In this document: positions 24,531 through 34,006 of the stretch, piece by piece | Numbering within the stretch: position 1 is the stretch's first letter | Layout of the letters: every line of letters begins with the position of its first letter | Assembly (NCBI GenBank): GCA_961205875.1 | Contig: OY540810.1 | Location: 39,990,001-40,054,000, forward strand | Direction of reading: 5' to 3' | Source of the DNA: Sialis fuliginosa | Lineage: Eukaryota > Arthropoda > Insecta > Megaloptera > Sialidae | DNA: 64,000 nucleotides | The notes under the pieces: generated by a model | Databases searched by the model: none | Told to the model about the DNA's origin: nothing | Seen by the model: only the letters and a program-made list of their open reading frames with translations | Made by a program: the position numbers and the translations under genes

Positions 24531-25138
24531 GTGGCTATGTTCCGATATACACTGCGAGCACTGTGACTTCTGACGTCACTCCACTTTACTGGATTGATCG
24601 TTCCGTTTTAGATTTTGCAGTTACTGTAGACCGCCATTTTGAAACTAATGTCAAAATAAAGACCAGATATATTTATAACGATGAAGTGGCCAGATTCATA
24701 GTATTTCTATGCATGACATCACTTTTAATATCCTCTGATCATATAAAGTACAATAATAAATAAATAATTCAAATATTATTTTCAATAATGAAAAAAATAG
24801 CAATTCAAAAAATTTATATTGTTGCGTCAATTTGCTTAATTATATTAGTGCATTTCAATTAAGGCTAAATTATTTATTCTTATTTATACTTACTTTTGAT
24901 TATATATACCATAAATGTTATTAATTCATCTTCAAATAACCTGATAATAAAAAATACATCCAAAGTTAACCTTAAATGCATCTGCTTCTGTCAGTTGCAT
25001 TCAAATTTTGATCACGTGATCAGAGTACTGTGAGCACAGATGCAATAAAGCTACAGTACTGGCAGTAGTAAAATGGCAGCGATCAATGACGTCATCACCA
25101 CTGGCCAGTGCTCACAGTGTATATCGGAACATAGCCAG
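24531..25138. mobile_element. TA-flanked MITE, 608 bp
   Basis: TIRs read GTGGCTATGTTCCGATATAC and CTGGCTATGTTCCGATATAC (complement of right), continuing to a TGACGTCA box in each arm (GACGTCA 24571, TGACGTCA 25087). TA flanks at 24529-24530 and 25139-25140. The frame at 24563-24763 is not a gene. Confidence 0.85.
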
Positions 25139-26059
25139 TATCTTGGACCAACAAAATACAATTATTCGATACAATTACTCCAGAGCACGCAAGTTACCTC
25201 TCGCTAGGGAATTATATTTCTACTCCGTATAAGACAGTCATACTCTAACTTGGGGTAAACCCAGTCATATAATTTGAAGAGGACGGAGTGTGACATCCGC
25301 TTTTTAAAGCTTCAGTCAATTCCATTTGTTCGTAAAGTCGAGATCCTCTTCAAGATTTGAAATCGCTGTGCGGTGAGTCAGATCTCATACCTTTAGAAAA
25401 GATAATTGAAAATAAAATAACCACTTGAAGAAATAAGTTTGAACAATTATTGGGTTGGACGGAAAAAAATTATTTTAAATTAAATAAAGGAAAATTTGGT
25501 TCAAACTGTTATTTACTTGATACGTCGAACCGCGAACCAATTTATTAATTTGAATAATTCGTAATTCTTATAAATAATTTTGAAGTTGATCGTATTAAAG
25601 CAAATTATTTCGATCAAAAAAATATTTTATTGGCTGCTGCACAAATACTTCATTTACTTGAATCAATTTAATATTTCTTTGTTCTCAGCAATTTTTTTTC
25701 AGTGTAGTATACCAGTGCATGAGGGAGATCGCTTTATATGTCTTTACAACCGGAAATATATCTATTATATTATTTATGTCTTATTCATTATTTCCTATCT
25801 TTTATAATCTAGCCAGAAATATATTTTTCATAAAATAAGAAACGCGTTCACTGCACACTTGGTACAACGTATAAGAAAATTAAGTAAATTACGTGGCAGC
25901 TTTTTTAATTAAACAGATAATATTATAAACTTAATTTTTTTATATTAATAAATAACTTTTTCAATTTTCGCCGTCATATCGGCACCCCTGGATGCTCTCC
26001 GCCCTAGGCTACAGCCTTTTTAGTTCATATAGTTAAGGTGGGTCTGGTTACCAAATTTT

Positions 26060-26230
26060 AGAACTATACAATATGAGGAAAGCCAAAAAAAAATTTGTAG
26101 ATGTAATTTGATGACATTTTTTTGGTCGTCCAATTTAATTTAAAAAAAAACCTTCAAAATGCAATTGAATGACGTTCTTTTTTAGCACTGTACAAACAAG
26201 TTACTACACACTAAAATAATCCCTGTTAAA
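26060..26230 (+). repeat. Short dispersed repeat, pair with 27155-27330
   Basis: TTTAGAACTATACAATATGA and AATTGAATGACGTTCTTTTTT here parallel TTTAGAACTGCATAATATGA and CAATTCAATGACG near 27160-27260. The remaining bases between 25140 and 28765 show only scattered repeat edges, such as GCACCCCTGGATGCTCTCCG (25982). Confidence 0.45.
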
Positions 26231-27978
26231 AAAAATCTAATTGACTTAAAACTGAATTTCAAATACTAATTTAATACAAATCTAAAAAGAAAAGTAATAT
26301 AAACTTCGAAGACAGAATTTTCCCTTTGAAGGTAATTTTCTTTTTACGATTGACTACATTTTTCTACACCAGCGATAAGTATCTTTAAACAAAAACAGCT
26401 TTCATTCACTGTTAAACATAAAATTTTATATTTACGTTTTACGTCAAAGTGTAAGGTTTACTGCATTTTTAGAATCCGCTCATATTTAATTCGATAATAT
26501 GGTAATCATAAAAGCTCTCTATATTAAAGCTCATTTAAATGTAGGAATACATTAACGTTCAAAGAAATTGCATCACTCACTAGATTAGAAGATTAAAAAC
26601 GTGATGGAATTATTGTTTGATTACGTACAGACCTACACATTTATGTAGATACGTTTTAATGTTAGTAGATTATAATTATATTAAATATAATTTTTTTAAT
26701 TTTGTTCTAGTACGTTTATTTTAAAAATATTCCAGTAAAGGAAGCATTTTGACATGAAATTAAGGGGGCAAGGAATTTTATGATTGATTCTTATAGATTT
26801 TGAACCGGAGAATTCGAAAAAAATAACCCGGACTAGCAAAAAGTGGTGCAACACCCTTAAAAATGGGGTTTAAGGTTGAAAACCCCATTTCCAACCTTTT
26901 TTTTCAATTTATCACAAAATCTAAAGCGATTATGGTATATTTTTATCTCGAAATCCCGGGATTGAAAATTTTGTTCGGGATTGCAATACCTAATACAAAT
27001 ACACGCTTGCTTACTTGAGCAGATAGATAAGCTTTAATACAGTTAGGGCCGGATCCGGCTTCATAATGGCATAATATATGTTATCTTATCCAGTCCTGAA
27101 ATGATTGCCTGAGTTAATTATCATAAGGCATTCCATGCAGGGATTATTTTAAGGAAATTTTAGAACTGCATAATATGAGTGAAAGCCAAAACATGGTTTT
27201 TTTTTGGTCTTCCAATTAAAAAAATGTAGTTGCAATTCAATGACGTTTTTTTTTAGTACTGCACAGAATAACTTTTACAAATTCAATTTCAGAGCTGCAC
27301 AAATAAACTACAACTGCACACTAAAATAACCCCAGATTCGATGTGCTTACATTTATCCTTCCCTGATTTGATCATCTGATTTTAACTATCTTAAGGCATA
27401 ATTAGATGCAATCAAGTGTTACATTTCTGCTCAGTGTATGTATAATTTATTCATATTTTCTAAGATCTTAAAAAGAACTAATACAAAGTAAAATTATTTA
27501 TTAATTTATTAAGTTTCGATATGTATGTAGATAATAATTCCACAAGTATTTTATTATTACACAAGGGTTTGCGCCATTATATTAAGGATCAACGCTGAGA
27601 CGACACCGGCTTAAATTTTGGCGAGAGAAAACCAAGACGAGTACGCTAATTTTGACAAGATGAAACCGTCTTAAGTTTTGACAAGATAAGACCGAAATTA
27701 TATCAACCTTATTTAGAAGTCCTACCGAGAGTCTCAGTTTTAAGAGATTGTCAATAATTAGTGTTTCAACGTGATATAGGTTTGTTTATGACTCTAATTT
27801 AAGATGAAATGTAAACAATATTCATCTTTGTTTAAATTAAATAATGTTTGAACGTAAGAACTATGTTCTATTCTCATAGAAAATAGGGTTCGCGCGGATT
27901 TGGATCAAACTTTACCGGTTTGTTCTCCTAGTCTATATTATACTCTAAATTCTGTTAATTTAATGAAATTAAGATGTT

Positions 27979-28270
27979 ATATCTCGGTAACGGGGAAAGA
28001 TATTTGAATGCGCAATAATTTAAATTAAAGAGCAATCCAGTGTCTTTAAAATAATATGTAACTGTAATTTTTTTTTATAGTTAATCATTTTTTTTTTTAA
28101 ATGAAGTTTATTTTTTGGTTTTTTAATAAAAATAATCTTATTTTGAGAGCATTTTTCAAACGATTAATTATAATAAATGTTTGACTGTTATATATCATTT
28201 TAAAGGTACTGAATGTCTCTTTAATTTAAACTATTGCGCATTCAAATATCTTAACCCGTTACCGAAATAT
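27979..28270. mobile_element. Palindromic MITE with arms of about 100 bp
   Basis: ATATCTCGGTAACGGG-AAAGATATTTGAATGCGCAATA is mirrored at the right (28180-28270), including AAAGAGACATTCAGTACC against AAAGAGCAATCCAGTGTC. No confident target duplication. Confidence 0.65.
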
Positions 28271-28765
28271 TATGCCCAAAAATTTATGTTTTTTTCATTT
28301 AGGAACCTCAGGATGATATCCAATTACAAATTCCTTCGGTAGGTGTTTTAAGGATATACAAATGCACATTTTGCGCATATAGCGTTTCGAAGATTCCAAA
28401 AAAACATTTTTTCACTCCACCCTATTACCCAATCCAGAAAATTCCGTCATGTTACCGGAGTGAGCCTCGTTGCATTAATAATGTGTTTATCATTGATTTT
28501 TCATCAGTGAAAAATCGTCTGTCCTCCTGTCAAGATTTTCATGTCGCACTTGTTTATTTATTTGATTTTACACCCACTGAATCGTATATAGCATTCTTGG
28601 ATTGTACCTAATCGTGTTTGTATTTATAGGTATTTATTTTTATTATACAATTCATACTTTTTATTGATATTAAATCGTTCAGTCCATAAAATAAAGTTAT
28701 TTGAAATTTTTAATGCACTTAATATTTTTATTTTTTATAGCCGTATTCTTTCGATAAAATATATA

Positions 28766-29088
28766 TGTAGGATTAATAGAGTGCGTTGTCGTATTAATAA
28801 CAATAACATTGGAATAACGTTTTTTCATATATAAACGAAATACGAGTGACGTGTGTGAATAGAATTAAAACGTGCATGACGAAGTTGAATTATACGAATG
28901 TTAACGAAGAAAAGAACGAAGAAATAAAGTATATAAAGTGAAAAGCGAAGAAACGAAAATACGAATATTGTTTATGAATAAATACGAATTGAACGATATT
29001 AGGAAATATAGTGTAATTAATGTGTTGCAATTGTGATTAATATTATAATATTGAGTTAAATAAATAATACATATTCTACAAACCTACA
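28766..29088 (+). repeat. 5' LTR of gypsy element (323 bp)
   Basis: This LTR starts TGTAGG and ends CCTACA. It supplies the promoter for the genomic RNA. A TATA-like stretch GTATATAAAG lies near 28929-28938, about 160 bp from the end. The motif ACGAA recurs about eight times, which is unusual even for an AT-rich LTR. The left edge is set by where similarity to the 3' LTR stops (A in the flank here, T at 33304). Confidence 0.93.
28929..28938 (+). promoter_or_regulatory. TATA-like box in the 5' LTR
   Basis: GTATATAAAG is the best TATA-box match in the LTR. An identical copy lies in the 3' LTR. Position and use are inferred; no initiator element could be assigned with confidence. Confidence 0.35.
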
Positions 29089-29091
29089 TTT

Positions 29092-29109
29092 TGGGGGCTC
29101 AACCGGGAT
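29092..29109 (+). promoter_or_regulatory. Primer-binding site, tRNA-Pro type
   Basis: TGGGGGCTCAACCGGGAT starts three bases after the LTR. Its reverse complement ends in GAGCC-C-CCA, which fits a tRNA-Pro 3' end: acceptor strand TTGAGCC, discriminator C, then CCA, preceded by a CCGG T-stem. This primes minus-strand DNA synthesis. Assignment to tRNA-Pro rests on the family pattern, not on a match to a host tRNA gene. Confidence 0.75.
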
Positions 29110-29217
29110 GAACGCCGAAAAACAATAGTGTGCGTAAAGGACTAAGTGTAAAATTGAACGTGTAAAAGTGAGTACGAGATAATTTTGAATAGCAACACAT
29201 TTGTTTCAATAATAACA

Positions 29218-32200
29218 ATGACTGAAAACGATTCGTCAAGTTCAGATTTGCGTGGGTTTGCAGAATCAGAAAACGATTTAGCGAGTAAAATCAAAGATTT
29301 AGAAATCGCCATGTTAAAACAACAAGTAGAAAATTTAAGATTAAGTGCTCAAATGGAAAAACAAGAAACACGAAAGTCAAAAATGAACATCAGAGACGTT
29401 GAGGAAAGTTTACCTCATTTCACTGGTGTTAATACATATCCAGTGGAAAAATGGTTAAACGAGATGGATGAATACGGGAAATTATTTGAGTGGTCTTCAT
29501 TAGAAAAGTTAGTTTGTGCCAGAAGGTTGTTGAAGGATTTGGCTAAGCTATGGATTGAGTCCAGACCAATTATAAAAACATGGGAACAATTTTATCGAGA
29601 GCTGGCTCAAGAATTTGGAAAAAAAATATCGAGTGTGAAAATACATCAAGAGTTAACAAAAAGAAGGAAGAGAAGTACCGAATCATTACAAGAATACATT
29701 TTAATTATGAAAGCGCTGGGTCAACAAGGAAATGTAGATGAAGAATCTGTCATCCAATATATAGTTTCGGGTATTCCAGACATCGAAATAAATAAAATTA
29801 TGTTATATGAAGCAAAAACGTATGAACAGTTGTCAAATAAAATTGAAATTTACGAACGATTGAAGAATACAATGGGTCAAGCTGCAAGTTATAAACAAAA
29901 CAAATTTAACAATCAGAATGTAATAGTGAAACCGACTGATGTTAAAAATATTCAGTTTCCGAAAATAATTAGGTGTTATATTTGTGGGGAGAAAAACCAT
30001 AAAGCGGATCAGTGTAAACTGAAAGGACAGGGTATAAAATGTTTTAATTGCAATGAAGTGGGAGACCATATTAGTGCGAAATGTCCGCGTAGAACACAAT
30101 ACACGCCAAGTCCCAACGTTTCCATTATTAAGTATGAAAACAAATTTCACAAGATGTTAAAAAGTATTAAAATTGATGGGATGTTAATCGAATGCTTAGT
30201 TGACACCGGAAGTAGTGTAAATTTAATTCATACCACAGCATATTTTAAATTAGCGGCTCCGAAAGTGATAAGTGAAACGATAAAACTGACAGGATTGGGA
30301 AATAAAGAAGTGCGGACATATGGTAAATTTGAAACAATATTAGACATTGACGGTGAACTTTTTAAAACAACGATACATGTAGTGCCTGATAACGTATTAC
30401 CAGTAGAATGTGTAATTGGAAATGAACTATTACGTAACTGTAAACTCATTGTGACGCCTGATGAAATCAAGATTTGCAAAATAGAAGAACCAAACTTCAT
30501 AATGTCCATCCAGAGTGATCAAGATGAAAATTATGATAAAAACGAACATGAGTTGAATTTAAATCATTTGACAGTAGAAACAGCAACAGAAGTTCGAAAC
30601 TTAGTGACAAGTTATAAGACACTTAATAACAAAAAATCACTAGTACAAAATAAAATTATATTAAAAGACGAAACACCAGTATATTCAAAACCAAGACGAA
30701 TATCAAGTGTGGAAAACGAAGAAGTTGAGAAACAAATTAAGGAATGGCTCAAGAAAGGTTATATTCAAACAAGTACATCTGAATTTTGCAGTCCATTAGT
30801 ATTAGTGAAGAAGAAAGATGGAGCTACGCGTATTTGTTGTGATTATCGACGTATTAACAAACAATGTATTCCTAGTCGATATCCGTTAACATTAATTGAA
30901 GATCAAATTGATAAATTACAAGCAGCAAAAGTTTTTTCTGTGTTAGATTTAAAAAATGGATATTTTCATGTACCTATGGAAGAAAATAGTAGAAAATACA
31001 CTTCTTTCATTACCAATCGAGCTCAATATGAATTTTTAGTGACTCCGTTTGGATTATGTAACAACCCGGCAGTATTTGCAATGTATATTAACGATGTATT
31101 TCGTGAACAAATAACGTCAGGTATTATGTTAAATTATTTTGATGATTTAGCGATACCAGCAAATGACATAGATGAAGCATTACATAGATTGAAAATGGTA
31201 CTATCAAACGCAGCGGAATATGGTTTGAGTTTCAACTGGAAAAAATGTAAACTTTTAGTGGAAAATATTGAATATTTGGGTCATGAAATCGAAAATGGAA
31301 TTATTCGTCCAACAGAACATAAAGTGAATGCCGTTAGAAAGTTTCCGAAACCAAACAATGTTAAAAGTGTGCAGAGTTTTATAGGACTTTGTAGTTATTT
31401 TAGAAAATATATTCATAATTTTGCTATGATTGCAAGACCGTTAACGAATTTATTAAGAAAAGACAATATGTTTAAATGGGAAATTCCAGAACAACAATCA
31501 TTTGATGTATTGAAAGAAAAATTATGTGAACGACCAATTTTAAAGATATATCAACAAAATGCATATACCGAATTACATTGTGATGCAAGTAAATTGGCTT
31601 ATGCATCAATCTTAATGCAACGAGATAGTGAAGATGATAAACTACACCCAGTTTATTATTTTAGTAGAAAGACTTCACCAGCCGAGGAGAAATATCATAG
31701 TTATGATTTAGAAGTATTGGCGATAATCAAAAGTTTGAAGAAATTTCGTGTTTATTTAAGAGGAGTCAAATTTAAAATAATAACTGACTGTTCAGCATTT
31801 AGTTATGCGGTGAATAAAAAAGATTTAAATGCTCGAGTTGCCAGATGGGTTTTAGATTTACAAGAGTTCGATTATCAGATAGAACATCGAGCTGGGACGA
31901 AGATGAAACACGTGGATGCTTTATCGAGGAATCCGATTTTAGTTATTACAATTGATGATACGCTGTTACATCGTTTCAGAAAAGCACAACAAGAAGACGT
32001 GGCATTAAAACCAATAATTGTTTTATTAAAAAATAATAGAGAAAGTTATGAAAATTATTTGTTGAAAAACGACGTGTTATTTAAAGTAGTTCATGGACAA
32101 GAATTGTTAGTCGTGCCTACACCTATGCAGTACGAAATTATCAAAGAAATGCACAACAATGGACATTTTAGTATAACAAAAACGGCTGAGTTAATAAATC

Positions 32201-33225
32201 GTGATTTTTTTATACATAAACTGTCCGACAAAATAAGTAAAGTGATAAATAACTGTGTACCATGCATTTTGGCAAATCCGAAACGAGGTAAACCAGAATG
32301 TTTGTTGAACCCGATTGACAAAGGTGATACTCCATTAATAACATATCACGTGGATCATTTAGGACCGTTAGTATCAACGCGGAAAAGCTACAATTACATT
32401 TTCGCAGTAATCGATGGATTTACAAAGTTCGCGTGGTTATATCCAACGAAAACAACGAACTCAGCAGAAGTTATCTCAAAGTTGTCGTTGCAACAAGTTA
32501 CTTTTGGAAATCCAACACGAATAATTTCAGATAAAGGGACAGCCTTTACGTCGAATGTATTTAAGGAATATTGTGTGAGTGAAAATATTGAACACTGTAC
32601 GACAACCACGGGAGTGCCTAGAGCAAATGGTCAAATCGAAAATTTAAATAAAACTATAATTTCGGTGCTGACCAAACTTTCAGTAGATGCACCCGATGAA
32701 TGGTATAAACATGTAAATAAAGTGCAACAGTGTTTAAATAATACAATGCAGAGAAGTATCAAGAGATCACCATTTGAACTATTAATAGGTACCAAAATGA
32801 AAACGAACGATTGTCGAAAAATACGCGAGTTGATAAATGAAGAAATAATGAATACGTATGACGAAACTAGAGAACAACTACGTGCGGAGTCCAAGATACA
32901 AATACGGAAAGTGCAAGAAGAAAATAGAAATACTTATAATAAAAATAGGCGAGAACCAATTAAATACGAATTGGGGTCGCTAGTAGCTATCAAGAGAACA
33001 CAATTCGGGAGTGGATTGAAGTTATTCCCAAAGTATTTAGGCCCGTATCGAATTATTAACATAAAAAGAAATGATCGTTATGACGTGGAAAAAGTAGATG
33101 TGCATATAAGTGGTCCGTTTCGCACATCAACTGCTGCCGATCACATGAAACCATGGGCTAATATTATTGCAGATAATATAAGTGACGATGACAAAAAGGA
33201 AGATTCATCGGAAGATGAAATATAA
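29218..33225 (+). CDS. gag-pol: Gag-Pol polyprotein of Ty3/gypsy retrotransposon (1335 aa)
   Basis: One frame encodes capsid-like Gag and all Pol enzymes with no frameshift. The frame is open from at least TTG 29185, but the first ATG is 29218 (context AACAATGA), which I take as the start. Residues from that Met: Gag domain about 60-240; zinc knuckle 1 at 253-266 (C-X2-C-X4-H-X4-C); knuckle 2 at 275-289, with five instead of four residues before His; protease DTG at 329-331; reverse transcriptase with Asp577 and YFDD at 640-643 (YLDD or YVDD are commoner); RNase H acidic residues Asp789, Glu832, Asp857 and Asp900. The integrase has a zinc finger (His979, His983, Cys1013, Cys1016) and a catalytic triad Asp1046, Asp1105, Glu1141 with the canonical 35 residues between the last two. 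A GPY-type motif lies at about 1275. All key residues are present. The C-terminus is acidic. It should make virus-like particles, copy its RNA to DNA and integrate it. Confidence 0.95.
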   Translation: MTENDSSSSDLRGFAESENDLASKIKDLEIAMLKQQVENLRLSAQMEKQETRKSKMNIRDVEESLPHFTGVNTYPVEKWLNEMDEYGKLFEWSSLEKLVCARRLLKDLAKLWIESRPIIKTWEQFYRELAQEFGKKISSVKIHQELTKRRKRSTESLQEYILIMKALGQQGNVDEESVIQYIVSGIPDIEINKIMLYEAKTYEQLSNKIEIYERLKNTMGQAASYKQNKFNNQNVIVKPTDVKNIQFPKIIRCYICGEKNHKADQCKLKGQGIKCFNCNEVGDHISAKCPRRTQYTPSPNVSIIKYENKFHKMLKSIKIDGMLIECLVDTGSSVNLIHTTAYFKLAAPKVISETIKLTGLGNKEVRTYGKFETILDIDGELFKTTIHVVPDNVLPVECVIGNELLRNCKLIVTPDEIKICKIEEPNFIMSIQSDQDENYDKNEHELNLNHLTVETATEVRNLVTSYKTLNNKKSLVQNKIILKDETPVYSKPRRISSVENEEVEKQIKEWLKKGYIQTSTSEFCSPLVLVKKKDGATRICCDYRRINKQCIPSRYPLTLIEDQIDKLQAAKVFSVLDLKNGYFHVPMEENSRKYTSFITNRAQYEFLVTPFGLCNNPAVFAMYINDVFREQITSGIMLNYFDDLAIPANDIDEALHRLKMVLSNAAEYGLSFNWKKCKLLVENIEYLGHEIENGIIRPTEHKVNAVRKFPKPNNVKSVQSFIGLCSYFRKYIHNFAMIARPLTNLLRKDNMFKWEIPEQQSFDVLKEKLCERPILKIYQQNAYTELHCDASKLAYASILMQRDSEDDKLHPVYYFSRKTSPAEEKYHSYDLEVLAIIKSLKKFRVYLRGVKFKIITDCSAFSYAVNKKDLNARVARWVLDLQEFDYQIEHRAGTKMKHVDALSRNPILVITIDDTLLHRFRKAQQEDVALKPIIVLLKNNRESYENYLLKNDVLFKVVHGQELLVVPTPMQYEIIKEMHNNGHFSITKTAELINRDFFIHKLSDKISKVINNCVPCILANPKRGKPECLLNPIDKGDTPLITYHVDHLGPLVSTRKSYNYIFAVIDGFTKFAWLYPTKTTNSAEVISKLSLQQVTFGNPTRIISDKGTAFTSNVFKEYCVSENIEHCTTTTGVPRANGQIENLNKTIISVLTKLSVDAPDEWYKHVNKVQQCLNNTMQRSIKRSPFELLIGTKMKTNDCRKIRELINEEIMNTYDETREQLRAESKIQIRKVQEENRNTYNKNRREPIKYELGSLVAIKRTQFGSGLKLFPKYLGPYRIINIKRNDRYDVEKVDVHISGPFRTSTAADHMKPWANIIADNISDDDKKEDSSEDEI

Positions 33226-33291
33226 CATATTTTAGTTTTAGTAAATACGAGTTAAATATTTTGTTTAAAATTTGGAGTCCAAATTTATGTC

Positions 33292-33304
33292 AGAAGGGCC
33301 GAGT
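33292..33304 (+). promoter_or_regulatory. Polypurine-tract-like segment before the 3' LTR
   Basis: AGAAGGGCCGAGT abuts the 3' LTR and is where plus-strand synthesis would be primed. It is interrupted by CC, so it is a weak polypurine tract and is called mainly from position. Confidence 0.5.
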
Positions 33305-33627
33305 TGTAGGATTAATAGAGTGCGTTGTCGTATTAATAACAATAACATTGGAATAACGTTTTTTCATATATAAACGAAATACGAGTGACGTGTGTGAATA
33401 GAATTAAAACGTGCATGACGAAGTTGAATTATACGAATGTTAACGAAGAAAAGAACGAAGAAATAAAGTATATAAAGTGAAAAGCGAAGAAACGAAAATA
33501 CGAATATTGTTTATGAATAAATACGAATTGAACGATATTAGGAAATATAGTGTAATTAATGTGTTGCAATTGTGATTAATATTATAATATTGAGTTAAAT
33601 AAATAATACATATTCTACAAACCTACA
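33305..33627 (+). repeat. 3' LTR of gypsy element (323 bp)
   Basis: Identical by eye to the 5' LTR, including the TATA-like box and the ACGAA motifs. It provides the polyadenylation region; AATAAAT-type signals occur near its end. The right edge is set by CCTACA; the next three bases (TTT) are shared by chance or by extension of similarity with the leader. Confidence 0.93.
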
Positions 33628-33712
33628 TTTATGTATTCATTACATACTTATACTAACTTAAAAAAAACTGAGGCAAATACAGTGATTGATTTATTCCCTT
33701 TACAGATCTGAT

Positions 33713-33764
33713 ATTAATGGTAAACACGTATTTTAATTATTTAAAAAACGTGTTTACCATTAAT
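33713..33764. repeat. Short perfect hairpin
   Basis: ATTAATGGTAAACACGT and its complement are separated by an AT-rich loop of about 17 bases just downstream of the gypsy element. It could be a small MITE relic or a structured RNA. Nothing else is seen in 33628-34004. Confidence 0.6.
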
Positions 33765-34006
33765 AGCATATTGTCACCGTTTGTATACCCGTTGTATACT
33801 CGAAATTATAATAATTTTAATGAAAAATTACACTTAAAAATAATAAACATTGATTTTGGTATTGTTAAAATAAGTACCTTATTATAAATTAATAATAATA
33901 ATAATTAATTAGTTTAATAATGTTTATAATAATCTTCAAATAAAAAATTGCATTTTACATATTTTATGCTCATGTTTCATTTTTTAACAAATTGTCTCTC
34001 TTGTTA

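Larger units (their letters stand above)
28766..33627 (+). mobile_element. Complete Ty3/gypsy LTR retrotransposon, 4862 bp
   Basis: Two direct LTRs (28766-29088 and 33305-33627) bracket a primer-binding site, a short leader, one long gag-pol frame and a short purine-rich tract. The order protease, reverse transcriptase, RNase H, integrase inside pol is that of Ty3/gypsy (Metaviridae), not Ty1/copia. There is no second frame for an envelope-like protein: only 79 bp separate the gag-pol stop from the 3' LTR. The LTRs start TGTAGG and end CCTACA, a 6-bp inverted repeat. By eye the two LTRs are identical over 323 bp and the frame has no stop, so insertion was probably recent and the copy may be competent. 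I see no matching target duplication: the left flank ends ATATA and the right flank starts TTTAT. Confidence 0.95.

Noticed and set aside
30228-30509. 93-codon minus-strand frame as an antisense gene
   Set aside because: It overlaps the protease region of pol and follows from codon use on the other strand.
29833-32894. Minus-strand frames of 71-105 codons inside the gypsy element
   Set aside because: Shadows of gag-pol; no motifs, and the plus frame carries all conserved residues.
33226-33304. Possible envelope gene after pol
   Set aside because: Only 79 bases separate the stop from the 3' LTR; no room for an env frame.
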